The notes: generated by a model not told the origin, from the letters alone. A DNA stretch of 64,000 nucleotides from Sphingorhabdus sp. EL138 (GCF_945882965.1 NZ_CAMCWY010000008.1:40257-104256), one strand, 5' to 3'; shown: positions 24,943 to 35,691, counted from the stretch's first letter. Translations and numbers: made by a program.

Positions 24943-27015
24943 TCAGCCTTCTGCTTTCTTCTCCTGCCGGAATTTGTGCAGCAGCGGTTCAGTATAGCCA
25001 TTGGGCTGCGTGACGCCTTCAAAAATCAGGGCGCGGGCGGCCTTTAACGCAAGGCTTTCTGCGTCCAGCTTTTCATAGAGTGGATCGCCCGCATTTTGTC
25101 CATCGACCTTTGCCGCCATCTTGGTCAGCGCGGCATCGACCTGCGCCTCGGTCGCAATGCCGTGCAGCAGCCAGTTGGCGATATGCTGAGATGAAATGCG
25201 CAAAGTAGCGCGGTCTTCCATCAGGCCGATGTCGTGAATGTCGGGCACCTTGGAACAGCCGACGCCTTGGTCAATCCAGCGCACGACATAGCCCAATATA
25301 CCTTGAGCGTTGTTTTCCAGCTCTTGAGCCACATCCTCGTCCGACCAGTTATGACCAACGGGGGCGACGGGAATGGTCAGCAGCGGATCCAGCCCCGGTG
25401 TAGCTTCCTTGGCAAGTTCCGCTTGGCGGGCAAAGACGTCAAACTGATGATAATGCATTGCGTGCAAGGTCGCCGCGGTTGGTGAGGGCACCCATGCGGT
25501 GTTCGCGCCAGCCTTGGGATGGCCAATTTTCTGTAATATCATGTCGGCCATCATATCGGGCGCGGCCCACATACCCTTGCCGATCTGCGCCTTGCCACTA
25601 AGGCCGCAGGCAAGGCCGATTTGGACATTGCGCGCTTCATAGGCTTGAATCCACGAAGAGGCTTTCATCTCGGCTTTGCGGATCATCGGGCCAGCCTGCA
25701 TGGCCGTGTGCATTTCGTCGCCGGTGCGATCCAGAAAGCCAGTGTTGATGAACACAATACGTTCGCGCACCGCATGAATGCAGGCGGCAAGGTTTGCGCT
25801 GGTGCGGCGTTCTTCGTCCATCACGCCGACCTTGATCGTGTGGCGCGGTAGACCAAGCACATCTTCGACAGCGTCAAACAGGTCATTGGTGAATGCGGCT
25901 TCTGCAGGGCCGTGCATTTTTGGTTTCACGATGTAGATTGAACCCGCGCGACTGTTGCGGTGGGTGCCAAGGCCTTTGAGGTCATGCAGCGCGCACAGCG
26001 ATGTGAGCAAAGCGTCGAGTATCCCTTCGGGCGCTTCGCTACCGTCCGCGAGTAAGACCGCCGGGTTGGTCATCAAATGTCCGACATTGCGCACGAACAT
26101 CAGGCTGCGGCCAGCGAGGGTGAGGCCGTCATAATCGCGGTCTGGTTCAAGCGCGCGGGTGACAGTTTTGCCACCTTTATCAAAGCTGGCGATGAGATCG
26201 CCGCGCATCAGGCCAAGCCAGTTTGTGTAGGCTGCAACCTTGTCATCGGCGTCAACAGCCGCGACCGAGTCCTCCAAATCGATGATGGTCGTCAGTGCGG
26301 ATTCAAGGATGACATCGGCGATGTGTAACGCATCGGTCGCGCCCACAGGGTGCGTTGGATTGACCAAAACCTCAATATGCAGGCCATGATGTTTGAACAG
26401 GTAACGCGTGCTGTCACCAGCCAGCGCCTTAGCTAGGAAATAGGGATTTTCGCCGCCAGCTAAAGCCGCCTGCCAACCGGGAATGGCGTCATCAAGAAAA
26501 TGGCGCGCATAAGCAACGACCGCATCACCTCGGTCGGTGTCATAGCCACCAGGCCGTGCGGCGGGTGCCGGCAGGACGTCAGTTCCGTATAGCGCATCAT
26601 ACAAGCTACCCCAGCGCGCATTGGCGGCGTTGAGGACGAAGCGGTCATTGAGGCTGGGCACCACAAGCTGAGGCCCGGCCATCGTTGCGATTTCCGCATC
26701 GACATTTTGGGTACCAATGGCAAACGGCGCGGGTTCAGTGACCAGATATCCAATTTCGCGCAAAAATGCCTGATAGGCAGGCATATCGGTGATTGGTCCT
26801 GGGTTTGCCTTGTGCCAAACGTCAATCTGTAGCTGGATCGCGTCGCGCTTGGCGAGCAATTGCCGGTTAACAGGCACAAACCGCGAAAGAATATCGGCTA
26901 GTCCTGACCACAGAGCATCCGCAGCTATGCCCGTGCCAACAAGGGCATGGCTCTCAACAAATTCGGCAAGCTGCTCGGCAATCCGAAGTTCGGCACGCGT
27001 CACATATTTAGTCAT
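24943..27015 (-). CDS. glcB: Malate synthase G
   Basis: Condenses glyoxylate and acetyl-CoA to malate in the glyoxylate shunt, 690 aa from ATG 27015 with GGAG upstream. The frame is open to 27066 but that extension looks non-coding. Family segments include [49 protein letters not shown] and [15 protein letters not shown]. Isocitrate lyase is not in this window. The presence of a shunt enzyme fits growth on fatty acids or acetate, in line with the beta-oxidation genes at 6-8 kb. Confidence 0.96.
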   Translation of the reverse strand: MTKYVTRAELRIAEQLAEFVESHALVGTGIAADALWSGLADILSRFVPVNRQLLAKRDAIQLQIDVWHKANPGPITDMPAYQAFLREIGYLVTEPAPFAIGTQNVDAEIATMAGPQLVVPSLNDRFVLNAANARWGSLYDALYGTDVLPAPAARPGGYDTDRGDAVVAYARHFLDDAIPGWQAALAGGENPYFLAKALAGDSTRYLFKHHGLHIEVLVNPTHPVGATDALHIADVILESALTTIIDLEDSVAAVDADDKVAAYTNWLGLMRGDLIASFDKGGKTVTRALEPDRDYDGLTLAGRSLMFVRNVGHLMTNPAVLLADGSEAPEGILDALLTSLCALHDLKGLGTHRNSRAGSIYIVKPKMHGPAEAAFTNDLFDAVEDVLGLPRHTIKVGVMDEERRTSANLAACIHAVRERIVFINTGFLDRTGDEMHTAMQAGPMIRKAEMKASSWIQAYEARNVQIGLACGLSGKAQIGKGMWAAPDMMADMILQKIGHPKAGANTAWVPSPTAATLHAMHYHQFDVFARQAELAKEATPGLDPLLTIPVAPVGHNWSDEDVAQELENNAQGILGYVVRWIDQGVGCSKVPDIHDIGLMEDRATLRISSQHIANWLLHGIATEAQVDAALTKMAAKVDGQNAGDPLYEKLDAESLALKAARALIFEGVTQPNGYTEPLLHKFRQEKKAEG

Positions 27016-27384
27016 AATTGGGCTCCAGCAAAAACGGCGCCTGGGGAGATTCTTATCGTTGCGCATCCCCTAACGGGTGTTGCCCATCGACAAAAGGAAA
27101 AAACTGGACTGGTAATGAACTCGGTGACGCGTCATGAATCGGGCTGAGGCAAAAAATCCGTAAGGTCGATCAAGCACAGCCCGCCTAGCGTCGCGTTTGC
27201 ATCCTTAGCTTCAACCTTAATGATGTCTCGGCATCTGTGAAGTAGCCAGTCGTTCCACTCGAACGAGGCATGCCTCAACATATTTGGTTCCTCGTTCTTG
27301 GACTTTGGCAGCTCTGGCAGTTGTCCAACCGCGCCTAAGCTGTTAGGCGCGCCGCAGATATTTTAGCTTCGGAACAATTTTGAT
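27016..27384. other. Intergenic region between glcB and argG
   Basis: 369 bp with no supported gene. It holds TCGTTC-CACTC-GAACGA (27250-27266) overlapping the perfect 12-bp palindrome GAGGCATGCCTC (27265-27276), and a 9-bp stem-loop CGCGCCTAA-GCTG-TTAGGCGCG at 27330-27351, just before argG. The divergent promoters of both genes should lie here. Confidence 0.6.
27330..27351 (+). promoter_or_regulatory. Leader stem-loop upstream of argG
   Basis: A perfect 9-bp stem with a GCTG tetraloop ends 33 bp before the argG start codon. No U tract follows, so it is not a clear terminator; it could be a 5'-UTR structure or an operator palindrome. Confidence 0.45.
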
Positions 27385-28602
27385 ATGACAGACAGCATCA
27401 AAAAAGTCGTTCTTGCTTATTCAGGCGGTCTCGACACCAGCGTTATCCTGAAATGGTTGCAGGTGGAATATGGTTGCGAAGTCGTGACCTTTACCGCTGA
27501 TTTGGGGCAGGGCGAAGAGCTTGGACCAGCGCGCGAAAAGGCGGTGCTGATGGGCGTCCCCGACCACCATATCTACATTGACGATCTGCGGGAAGAATTC
27601 GTCCGCGACTTTGTTTTCCCGATGATGCGTGCCAATGCCCGTTACGAAGGCGACTATTTGTTGGGCACGTCGATTGCGCGTCCGTTGATTTCGAAACGGT
27701 TGATTGAGATTGCAGCGGAAACCGGCGCTGATGCCATTGCGCATGGCGCAACGGGCAAGGGCAATGATCAAGTGCGTTTCGAGCTATCGGCCTATGCGCT
27801 GAACCCCGATATCAAGGTCATTGCGCCTTGGCGCGAATGGGACCTGACCAGCCGGACGCGCCTGATTGAATGGGCCGAACAACACCAAATCCCCGTGCCA
27901 AAGGACAAGCGCGGCGAAAGTCCGTTTTCAACCGACGCCAATTTGCTGCACACCTCGTCCGAGGGCAAAGTGCTTGAGGACCCATGGGACGAAACACCCG
28001 ATTATGTCTATTCGCGCACGGTCAATCCCGAAGATGCGCCAGACACGCCGGAATATATCACCATCGATTTTGAAAAAGGCGACGGCGTTGCCCTGAATGG
28101 TGAAGCCATGTCGCCTGCGACGTTGCTGGCGGCGTTGAATGAATTGGGTCGCAAGCATGGTATTGGCCGACTTGATCTGGTCGAAAACCGTTTCGTCGGC
28201 ATGAAGTCGCGCGGCATGTATGAAACGCCCGGCGGCGAGATTTACGCCCGCGCCCATCGCGGCATCGAAAGCATTACGCTGGATCGCGGCGCGGCGCATT
28301 TGAAAGACGAGCTAATGCCCAAATATGCCGAACTGATTTACAACGGTTTTTGGTTCTCGCCAGAGCGCGAAATGTTGCAGGCCGCGATAGACCATAGCCA
28401 AGTGCATGTGTCTGGCACCGTTCGATTGAAACTGTACAAGGGCCTTGCGAGTGTCGTTGGCCGCAAATCGCCCAACAGCCTGTACAGCGAGAAGGTTGTG
28501 ACCTTTGAAGACGATGCTGGCGCTTATGATCAGAAAGATGCAGCAGGCTTTATCAAGCTGAACGCGCTGCGCCTGCGTTTGTTGGCGGGACGCAAAGGGT
28601 AA
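27385..28602 (+). CDS. argG: Argininosuccinate synthase
   Basis: ATP-dependent ligation of citrulline and aspartate, the penultimate step of arginine synthesis; 405 aa, the usual length. The ATP PP-loop [15 protein letters not shown] lies at residues 11-25. [12 protein letters not shown] near 118-129 and [20 protein letters not shown] are diagnostic. [20 protein letters not shown] lies in the C-terminal half. No other arg genes are nearby. A repeat element follows downstream. Confidence 0.98.
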   Translation: MTDSIKKVVLAYSGGLDTSVILKWLQVEYGCEVVTFTADLGQGEELGPAREKAVLMGVPDHHIYIDDLREEFVRDFVFPMMRANARYEGDYLLGTSIARPLISKRLIEIAAETGADAIAHGATGKGNDQVRFELSAYALNPDIKVIAPWREWDLTSRTRLIEWAEQHQIPVPKDKRGESPFSTDANLLHTSSEGKVLEDPWDETPDYVYSRTVNPEDAPDTPEYITIDFEKGDGVALNGEAMSPATLLAALNELGRKHGIGRLDLVENRFVGMKSRGMYETPGGEIYARAHRGIESITLDRGAAHLKDELMPKYAELIYNGFWFSPEREMLQAAIDHSQVHVSGTVRLKLYKGLASVVGRKSPNSLYSEKVVTFEDDAGAYDQKDAAGFIKLNALRLRLLAGRKG

Positions 28603-28656
28603 ACCCGCCGGTAAAGCGGTTCAAATCTGCTACCGCGTTTCTCCGCGTCGTATGTA

Positions 28657-28701
28657 CCTCTGCGTGAAGCCATTTTGCACGCAGAGGCGCAGAGAACGCA
28701 G
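28657..28701. repeat. CCTCTGCGTG / CACGCAGAGG inverted repeat after argG
   Basis: Perfect 10-bp arms (28657-28666 and 28678-28687) with an 11-nt loop, then CGCAGAGAACGCAG. It belongs to the same family as the block at 18563-18610 and may contribute to argG mRNA 3'-end formation. Confidence 0.7.
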
Positions 28702-28795
28702 TTGGCAGACAAACAAGAAAGTTCTTTGGGCACGCAAAGGTTTAATTGCCTGATTAAAGCTGATACGCTCCGGCCGGGAAAAGAGGAGAGTCGGC

Positions 28796-30535
28796 ATGCA
28801 TGATCTGGTTATTCGGGGCGGGACTATAGTCGATGGCACGGGCGCTGCGCGCTTTGTTGCCGATGTTGCGGTTGATGGCGGCATTGTAACGGCCATCGGC
28901 AAAATCAGTGCGACTGGCCGCGAAGAAATCGACGCAAGTGGCAAGGTCGTTGCACCCGGATTTGTAGACATTCACACCCATTATGACGGCCAAGCGACGT
29001 GGGACAGCGAGATGGCGCCATCCAGCTGGCATGGCGTAACTACGGTGGTCATGGGCAATTGCGGCGTTGGATTTGCCCCTGCAAAGAAAGACAAGCATGA
29101 CTGGCTCATCGGCCTGATGGAGGGCGTGGAGGATATTCCAGGCACTGCGTTGGCCGAGGGCATGGCGTGGGATTGGGAGACCTTCCCCGAATATATGGAT
29201 GCGCTTGAACGCCGTCCCCGCACCATCGACGTCGCAACGCATGTGCCCCACGGGGCGGTGCGCGCTTATGTGCTTGGTGATCGTGAAATGCCCGGGGCCG
29301 TGCCAACTGACGCCGACATCGCAGAAATGTCCCGCATTGTCGAAGAAGGCATGAGAGCAGGGGCGCTTGGCTTTTCAACATCGCGAACCGTGCTGCACAA
29401 ATCCGTGGACGGCGAACTCGTTCCTGGAACCACGGCCACAAAGGAAGAGCTGATCGCTATCGGTCGCGCCATGGGCCGCGTCGGATATGGAGTGTTTGAA
29501 ATGGCGAGCGATATGAAACGCGATTGGGATGAATTTGGCTGGATGGGCGCGTTGAGCCGCGAAACCGGTTTGCCCGTCACCTTTGCTGCTTTGCAATCCA
29601 TCGCCAAGGAAATGCCGTTGGAGGAACAGATTTCCTCAATGATGGCCGAAAATGACAATGGCGCAAACATCGTCGCGCAGATCGCCTTGCGCGGCAATGG
29701 CATCATAATGGCATGGCAGGGAACGGTGCATCCTTTCCGTTTCAAGCCAGCATGGGCAGAGATTGAAGCGCTGCCATGGGCGCAGCAGCTTGCGCGCTTG
29801 AAAGACCCTGCGTTTAAGGCGCGAATGATTTCCGAAGACTCGGTGTTCCCCGAAAGCGATATCATCGATTTGCTGCGCATCGTTGCCGGTGGCTGGCCTG
29901 TACATTTTGAGATGGGGCCTGAATTCAACTATGAGCCACGGCAGGATGAAAGCGTCCTGGCGCGAGCCATTGCGGCTGGCGTCAGCCCTGCCGAATATGC
30001 CTATGACCTGTTGATGCAGGACGACGGCACCGGGTTCATCTATTTCCCAATCCTCAATTATCGCGACGGCAATTTGAACTTCCTTGAGGAGCTGCAAACC
30101 CGCGATGACTGTGTGAACAGCCTGTCAGATGGCGGCGCGCATTGCGGCACGATTTGCGATGCAGCCAGCCCGACCTTCATGCTGCAACATTGGGTCCGCG
30201 ACCGCGCAGGGCAACGCATCACGCTGGAGAATGCGATTAAGCGGCAGTGCCATGACACTGCGCGGCTATATGGACTAAATGATCGCGGCATATTGAAGCC
30301 GGGTTATCTGGCGGATATCAACGTCATTGATCTAGTTCGGTTGAAGCTTAGTAAACCATGGCTGGCGTTCGACTTGCCCGCCGGTGGCAGGCGCCTGCTG
30401 CAAAAGGCAGATGGCTATGTCGCGACTGTGAAAGCCGGTGTCGTCACCTTCCGTGAAGGTAATATGACTGGCGCGTTGCCCGGAATCGTTGTGCGTGGGC
30501 CGCAGAGTATCGAAATGGCTGAAGCGGCGGAGTAA
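28796..30535 (+). CDS. N-acyl-D-amino-acid deacylase family amidohydrolase
   Basis: Metal-dependent amidohydrolase of 579 aa related to D-aminoacylase and D-hydantoinase. FVDIHTHYDGQATWD at ~60-74 gives the first HxH metal ligands. GVTTVVMGNCGVGFAP follows at the D-aminoacylase position. SDGGAHCGTICDAAS near 450 and RGILKPGYLADINVID near the C-terminus are typical. The substrate is likely an N-acyl or cyclic amide; members annotated as D-aminoacylases often have other activities. AGAGGAGAG precedes the ATG. It stands alone, convergent with dnaN. Confidence 0.92.
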   Translation: MHDLVIRGGTIVDGTGAARFVADVAVDGGIVTAIGKISATGREEIDASGKVVAPGFVDIHTHYDGQATWDSEMAPSSWHGVTTVVMGNCGVGFAPAKKDKHDWLIGLMEGVEDIPGTALAEGMAWDWETFPEYMDALERRPRTIDVATHVPHGAVRAYVLGDREMPGAVPTDADIAEMSRIVEEGMRAGALGFSTSRTVLHKSVDGELVPGTTATKEELIAIGRAMGRVGYGVFEMASDMKRDWDEFGWMGALSRETGLPVTFAALQSIAKEMPLEEQISSMMAENDNGANIVAQIALRGNGIIMAWQGTVHPFRFKPAWAEIEALPWAQQLARLKDPAFKARMISEDSVFPESDIIDLLRIVAGGWPVHFEMGPEFNYEPRQDESVLARAIAAGVSPAEYAYDLLMQDDGTGFIYFPILNYRDGNLNFLEELQTRDDCVNSLSDGGAHCGTICDAASPTFMLQHWVRDRAGQRITLENAIKRQCHDTARLYGLNDRGILKPGYLADINVIDLVRLKLSKPWLAFDLPAGGRRLLQKADGYVATVKAGVVTFREGNMTGALPGIVVRGPQSIEMAEAAE

Positions 30536-30569
30536 GGGAGGGCTTCTAGCGCGGAAGCCACTCCATTTA

Positions 30570-31685
30570 TCAAACCCGCATTGGCATCAAAACATACAAC
30601 GCTGTCGACTTGTCATTCTCGCGAATGAGAGTCGGGGCGCTGGCGTCGGCCAAGTGGAGTTCGACCACGTCGCCTTCAATCTCGCTCAATATGTCCATCA
30701 GATAGCGGGCGTTAAAGCCGATTTCGAAACCTTCGCTGCTATATTGGCCGGAGACTTCTTCGGCGGCAGTGCCGTTTTCGGGGCTGGTGACCGACAAGGT
30801 GATCTTGTCCTGATCCAGTGCCATTTTGACGGCGCGGGTTTTTTCGGTAGCGATGGTCGCAACGCGGTCGACGCCTTGGCTAAAGGCCTTGGGGTCGATG
30901 CGCAGCAATTTGTCATTCGCGGTCGGAATGACGCGACTGTAGTCAGGAAAGGTGCCGTCGATTAGCTTCGACGTCAGGATGACGTGATCGAATGTGAAGC
31001 GGATTTTGCTTGCCGATAGGTCCACCTGAATGGAGTTGCCGCCGCTTTCGTCGAGCAGCTTGCGGATTTCGGCGACGCATTTGCGCGGCACGATGATGTC
31101 GGGCATATTTTCTGCGCCAGCAGGACGCGGGAGTGTGACGCGCGCAAGGCGATGGCCATCGGTCGCCGCCGCCTTCAAAACGGGCTCCGCATCGTCAGTG
31201 ACGTGCAGGAATATGCCGTTGAGATAATAACGCGTTTCTTCGGTCGAAATCGCAAAGCGCGTTTTATCGATGATCTGGATAAGCGAGCTAGCAGGAATTT
31301 CGAACGAGGTGGGCAAGTCACCTTCGGCAATCGTCGGGAAATCGTCGCGCGGCAGGGTTGCGAGCGAGAAACGCGCGCGGCCTGCGTTCACCGCCATGCG
31401 GCCATCGGCGGCGTGCAGTTGGACTTGCGAACCTTCGGGCAGCTTGCGCGCGATTTCGAACAATGTATGCGCCGAAACCGTGGTTGCACCGGGGGTTTCG
31501 ACATCGGCGGCAAAAGTTTCAACGACTTGCAAATCAAGGTCGGTCGCGGTCAGTTTGATCTTGCCGTCTTCGCTTGCTTCGACAAGGACATTAGACAATA
31601 TGGGTATGGTGTTGCGCCGCTCCACTACGGACTGGACGTGGCTCAGGCTTTTCAGCAGGGTCGCGCGTTCGATCGTGGCTCTCAT
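30570..31685 (-). CDS. dnaN: DNA polymerase III subunit beta (sliding clamp)
   Basis: Ring-shaped processivity clamp of 371 aa, three tandem clamp domains of ~120 residues. The N-terminal MRATIERATLLKSLSHVQ and VERRNTIPILSNVLVEA are highly conserved, as is the C-terminal DKSTALYVLMPMRV, which forms part of the hydrophobic partner-binding pocket. It is not next to dnaA or recF here, as is common in alphaproteobacteria, where replication genes are dispersed. Confidence 0.98.
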   Translation of the reverse strand: MRATIERATLLKSLSHVQSVVERRNTIPILSNVLVEASEDGKIKLTATDLDLQVVETFAADVETPGATTVSAHTLFEIARKLPEGSQVQLHAADGRMAVNAGRARFSLATLPRDDFPTIAEGDLPTSFEIPASSLIQIIDKTRFAISTEETRYYLNGIFLHVTDDAEPVLKAAATDGHRLARVTLPRPAGAENMPDIIVPRKCVAEIRKLLDESGGNSIQVDLSASKIRFTFDHVILTSKLIDGTFPDYSRVIPTANDKLLRIDPKAFSQGVDRVATIATEKTRAVKMALDQDKITLSVTSPENGTAAEEVSGQYSSEGFEIGFNARYLMDILSEIEGDVVELHLADASAPTLIRENDKSTALYVLMPMRV

Positions 31686-31827
31686 TCAAATTCCCCTTGT
31701 CGGGCCGGGTGGTCCACAGACCAACCAAAAAACCCTATTTCTACACCGAACCTGTCATAACCGCTTTGACCATTAGGGCAAGTCGATAGCTTTTGCCTCT
31801 AACAAAATCCTGTGGAATAAGGGCAAT

Positions 31828-32475
31828 ATGGGAATTTCAACACATAATCGACGGCTTTTCATCGCGCGGCATGGGGAGACAGTGTTTAACAAAGTGGCAC
31901 GGATGCAAGGCCAGGCCGAATTGCATACGCCGCTGACCTGGGAAGGCTGCATTCAGGCGCGCGATATGGGCCGTGCGTTGGCGAACTATCTGGGTGCGGA
32001 TGCAAGGCCGCAGCTTTGGTCATCCACAGCAGGCCGCGCGCTGCAAACGCTCGCCTTAATTGCCGAAGAAATTGACGCCGATTGGCACGAGACCAACCGC
32101 GACGACCGTTTGCTTGAAATCGACGTCGGACGTTGGTCAAGCCGGACCTATGCCGACATTGCCGCTGAAATCGGCCCAATCGTCGACGTCGAACATAAAT
32201 TATTTTCGGTTCGGCCCGATGGCGGTGAATATTATGAAGATGTGGCGCAGCGTTTGTCGCACTGGCTTGGCGCATTGCCCTTTGATCAGGATATGCTGAT
32301 CATCTGCCACGGTATGACCGCGCGGGTGCTGCGCGGGTTGCTGCTTGGGATCGAACCGATGGCGCAGTTCGGCGCGCCCATCGCGCCCAGCCTGGCACAA
32401 GGGGGCATGGTGATGATCCGCGACGGTGTCGAAGCGTTGGTCATCGATGGCAGCGGGCAAAGCGAGCGCGCGTGA
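31828..32475 (+). CDS. Histidine phosphatase (phosphoglycerate mutase-like) family protein
   Basis: Branch-1 histidine phosphatase of 215 aa. The catalytic motif FIARHGETVFNKVARMQGQ lies at residues 11-29, with the nucleophile His in RHGET. The second catalytic His is in MLIICHGMTARVLRGLL near 155-171. WSSTAGRALQTLALIAEEI fits the fold. The substrate may be a phospho-sugar, a cobalamin intermediate or a nucleotide; it cannot be assigned. Confidence 0.93.
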   Translation: MGISTHNRRLFIARHGETVFNKVARMQGQAELHTPLTWEGCIQARDMGRALANYLGADARPQLWSSTAGRALQTLALIAEEIDADWHETNRDDRLLEIDVGRWSSRTYADIAAEIGPIVDVEHKLFSVRPDGGEYYEDVAQRLSHWLGALPFDQDMLIICHGMTARVLRGLLLGIEPMAQFGAPIAPSLAQGGMVMIRDGVEALVIDGSGQSERA

Positions 32476-32789
32476 ATGAGGCCGTATGGCTGCTAGGCAT
32501 TCGGCGACGTCGTTAACCATTAAAACGGTTCCAGAAAACGGAAAGTCAACTGTCGATAAATGAAGTCTTCGCGGTGCGCCCTGTGCCATCGACGCTGCTG
32601 CCTTGAGATGTATTCAAATAAAAAATAATTTAAAGCTGAATTGACTCACTCTAATGCTTTAGGCCTGTTACAACACGTTACAACACGTTACAACACGTTA
32701 CAACACGTTACAACTGAAACCGTAATTACGAAATGCGCCTGGGTATGGCTCTCGTCCCGCGAACCTCCAGCTTATAACGGCTATATGCC
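32476..32789. other. Intergenic region upstream of sensor kinase
   Basis: 314 bp without a supported gene. It is AT-richer than its surroundings near 32600-32660 and contains the 10-bp tandem repeat array at 32667-32714. It must hold the promoter of the downstream kinase gene. Confidence 0.6.
32667..32714 (+). repeat. 10-bp tandem repeat, GTTACAACAC x 4.8
   Basis: Four perfect copies of GTTACAACAC followed by GTTACAAC, 48 bp with no mismatch, 75 bp upstream of the sensor kinase start codon. The period is close to one helical turn, so any protein recognising the unit would bind along one DNA face. Such perfect short arrays are also prone to slippage. Confidence 0.95.
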
Positions 32790-33815
32790 ATGGAAAAGCA
32801 ACTGAACCTTTTGCCCGAGCATGCCGACAATATGTCGGTCGCATTGATATCGTCATCTTTTTCACCGCTTATATTGTTGCGTGAGGATCTGACGATTATC
32901 GCGGCGAGCAAGTCCTTTTGCCTTGCATTCGACATCGATTTTGCGGGCGTGATGGGCAAAAAACTGGCCGATTTGGGTGGGGGTGAGTGGAACGTGCGAC
33001 AGTTGAACACGCTGTTGCAAGCCACGGTGTCGGGCAAAGCTGTAATTGATGTCTATGAAATGGATCTCGTGCGGCCGGAAAAGGGCACGCTACGCCTTTT
33101 GATAAACGCCCATACGCTCGATTATTTTGAAGCCGAAAGCATTCGTGTCGTGCTCGCCATCACCGATGTCACCTCGCAGCGCTTGGCTGATAAGGTGCGC
33201 GACGATCTTGTTCGCGAAAAGCAGTTGTTGCTGAACGAAATACAGCACCGCATAGCGAATAGCCTTCAGATTATCGCGAGCGTCCTGCTGCAAAGCGCGC
33301 GCAAGGTGCAGTCGAACGAGACGCGGGAGCATTTGCGCGACGCGCATAACCGCGTTATGTCCGTCGCAATGCTGCAAAAGCACCTGTCGTCGACCGCTGT
33401 CGATAATGTCCGCCTCAAAAATTACTTTGCGGATTTGTGCAATAGCATCGGGGCATCCATGATCGGTGACCCCGGGCGGATAGAACTCACCACGCAATGT
33501 GATGACAGCATCGTTGACCCAGATACCTCAGTCAGCCTTGGCCTGGTTGTCACCGAATTGGTGATCAATGCGTTAAAGCATGCTTTTCCGGGTCGGACCC
33601 AGCACGGGTCGATCAAGGTTGGCTTCAGTTCGGCTGGCAAGGCATGGACACTTGTCGTTGAAGATAACGGCGTCGGCATGCCCGAGAATGAAGAAGACCG
33701 TAAACCCGGCTTGGGCACAGGTATTGTCGAGGCATTGGCAAGCCAACTGGCCGCTGTTGTGATGATTTCGGATGCGGCACCGGGAACAAAGGTTTCGGTG
33801 GTCCGTACCGCATAA
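32790..33815 (+). CDS. Sensor histidine kinase, HisKA_2 (HWE-like) family with PAS domain
   Basis: Soluble two-component kinase of 341 aa with no membrane segments. A PAS-like sensor covers ~15-130. The HisKA_2 phosphoacceptor region follows, with His153 in [20 protein letters not shown] HATPase domain covers ~240-340, with N box [14 protein letters not shown] and [16 protein letters not shown]. This class often signals in light, general stress or blue-light pathways, frequently through PhyR-type partners. No response regulator, NepR or EcfG gene is adjacent, so the pathway is open. Confidence 0.92.
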   Translation: MEKQLNLLPEHADNMSVALISSSFSPLILLREDLTIIAASKSFCLAFDIDFAGVMGKKLADLGGGEWNVRQLNTLLQATVSGKAVIDVYEMDLVRPEKGTLRLLINAHTLDYFEAESIRVVLAITDVTSQRLADKVRDDLVREKQLLLNEIQHRIANSLQIIASVLLQSARKVQSNETREHLRDAHNRVMSVAMLQKHLSSTAVDNVRLKNYFADLCNSIGASMIGDPGRIELTTQCDDSIVDPDTSVSLGLVVTELVINALKHAFPGRTQHGSIKVGFSSAGKAWTLVVEDNGVGMPENEEDRKPGLGTGIVEALASQLAAVVMISDAAPGTKVSVVRTA

Positions 33816-33864
33816 GGCGCAAGGCTGGCTTTTCGGGGACAACATAATTATAGGCGCGGCTATC

Positions 33865-35106
33865 ATGCAGATTCCCGGCCATATCGACCCCGTTGTCACG
33901 CCGCGCGCAATTACCCCGCGCAGCGATGGACGCATTGACCTCATGGGGTTGAGCCATCTCCAAATTCGGCAACTATTTGAAGAATCGCAGTTGGACGAAA
34001 AGGCGGCAAAGCTGCGTTCCAAGCAGGTGTTCCATTGGATTTACCATCGCGGTATCACCGATTTTGAGGCGATGACCGATATTTCGAAAATGATGCGGCC
34101 TTGGCTCGCCGACCGCTTTGTCATTGGCAGGCCAGAAGTGGTCGAGGCGCAAGTGTCGACCGACGGCACGCGCAAATGGCTTTTGCGCACTGACGATGCG
34201 CAGGATTATGAAATGGTGTTCATCCCCGATGCAGATCGCGGGACTTTGTGTATTTCGAGCCAAGTTGGCTGCACGCTCAATTGCCGGTTCTGTCATACGG
34301 GCACGATGCGGCTGGTGCGCAATCTGACGCCCGGCGAAATCGTTGGTCAGGTTATGCTGGCACGCGATGCGCTTGGCGAATGGCCAAAGGGCAATATGGC
34401 CTTTTCAACGGCGGATGAAGATGACGACGACGATGTTGGCCATTACACCGCCGATGGCCGCATGCTGACCAACATTGTACTCATGGGTATGGGGGAGCCC
34501 TTATACAACTTTGACAATGTCCGTGACGCTATGAAGATTGTAATGCATGGCGACGGTCTTGGTCTTTCGCGTCGCCGTATCACGCTGTCGACGTCGGGTG
34601 TCGTGCCGATGATGGCGCGCGCAGGCGAGGAGATTAACGTTAACTTGGCGGTATCGCTGCATGCAGTGGTTAAAGAGGTGCGTGACGAACTGGTACCCCT
34701 TAACCGCAAATATGGCATTGATGAATTGCTGCGTGCTTGCGCCGAATATCCCGGTATCAGCAACGCGCGGCGGATTACGTTTGAATATGTGATGCTGAAG
34801 GGCAAAAACGACAGCGACGAAGATGCGCGCCAACTTGTAAGCCTTATCCGGCAGTATAAACTGCCCGCCAAGGTCAACTTGATCCCCTTCAATCCATGGC
34901 CCGGCGCAGACTATGAATGTTCTGACCCCGAACGGATTAAGCGTTTTTCGAGCATCATTTTTGAAGCCGGTGTCAGCGCGCCCATCCGCACACCACGTGG
35001 CCGCGACATCATGGCGGCATGCGGGCAGCTGAAATCCTCCAGCGAGAAGAAAAGCCGCGCTGAACTTGACCGCCTCGCCGAAGAAAAACAGGCGGCTTTG
35101 GGCTAA
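33865..35106 (+). CDS. rlmN: 23S rRNA (adenine2503-C2)-methyltransferase
   Basis: Radical-SAM enzyme that methylates A2503 of 23S rRNA and A37 of some tRNAs. The protein is 413 aa from ATG 33865; the frame is open to 33772 but that would overlap the kinase gene. The 4Fe-4S motif CTLNCRFC lies at residues 136-143 (C136, C140, C143). [14 protein letters not shown] and [14 protein letters not shown] lie mid-protein, and [17 protein letters not shown] contains the mechanistic Cys near the C-terminus. It follows the kinase by 49 bp and precedes the IspZ-like gene by 3 bp. Confidence 0.96.
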   Translation: MQIPGHIDPVVTPRAITPRSDGRIDLMGLSHLQIRQLFEESQLDEKAAKLRSKQVFHWIYHRGITDFEAMTDISKMMRPWLADRFVIGRPEVVEAQVSTDGTRKWLLRTDDAQDYEMVFIPDADRGTLCISSQVGCTLNCRFCHTGTMRLVRNLTPGEIVGQVMLARDALGEWPKGNMAFSTADEDDDDDVGHYTADGRMLTNIVLMGMGEPLYNFDNVRDAMKIVMHGDGLGLSRRRITLSTSGVVPMMARAGEEINVNLAVSLHAVVKEVRDELVPLNRKYGIDELLRACAEYPGISNARRITFEYVMLKGKNDSDEDARQLVSLIRQYKLPAKVNLIPFNPWPGADYECSDPERIKRFSSIIFEAGVSAPIRTPRGRDIMAACGQLKSSSEKKSRAELDRLAEEKQAALG

Positions 35107-35109
35107 GGC

Positions 35110-35691
35110 ATGACCGCGCAAGGCACAGACATGAACGGCGGCGTATTCGCGCGCCACAACCGTCTGCCTTTTGCTATTGATGTCGCCACTGGTTTATTAT
35201 TCTACTTCGTGGCCAAGTTTACCGATTTGCAGACAGCAGCTTTGGTTGGCGTTGTAGTCGGTTCTGTCTTGGTCACGTTTCAGCGGATCACAAAAATCGA
35301 CGTCACGGGCGGCCTCGCTTTGTTCGGCATACTCATGCTTTGTATATCGGCGGGCTTAGCAGTCTGGTTGAATGATGACGAATGGATAAAGCTACGCGGC
35401 ACAATCACAGGATTGATCGCCGCCAGCTTCTTCATCATCGATGGTGCGCGGGGTGGACCATATATCGGCAAAGGCTTGGCGCGTTACATGCCATATTCGG
35501 ATATCAATGCGGGCCGCCTTGCTATCGTCATGGGCATGATCGGGATTGTCATGGCGGCGTTGAATTATGGCGCTGCAAAGTTGCTGACGACCGACAATTG
35601 GCTGTTTTACAAAACCTTCATCGATAATTTTATCGTTATTGGCCTTGTAATGCTTGCCATGCGCTATGCCCGGACAAAGCCAACTGTTTAA
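35110..35691 (+). CDS. YciB / IspZ-like inner membrane septation protein
   Basis: Polytopic membrane protein of 193 aa in the YciB (intracellular septation protein A) family. About five or six hydrophobic segments are visible. Family marks include DVATGLLFYFVAKFTDLQTA near the N-terminus, FQRITKIDVTGGLALFGILM, and NWLFYKTFIDNFIVIGLVM near the C-terminus. YciB proteins interact with division and cell-wall elongation machinery. It is probably co-transcribed with rlmN, with 3 bp between them. An ATG at 35131 is an alternative start. Confidence 0.85.
   Translation: MTAQGTDMNGGVFARHNRLPFAIDVATGLLFYFVAKFTDLQTAALVGVVVGSVLVTFQRITKIDVTGGLALFGILMLCISAGLAVWLNDDEWIKLRGTITGLIAASFFIIDGARGGPYIGKGLARYMPYSDINAGRLAIVMGMIGIVMAALNYGAAKLLTTDNWLFYKTFIDNFIVIGLVMLAMRYARTKPTV

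Noticed and set aside
32667..32714. CRISPR-like repeat array
   Set aside because: The repeats are 10 bp and directly abutting with no spacers, and no cas genes are present.
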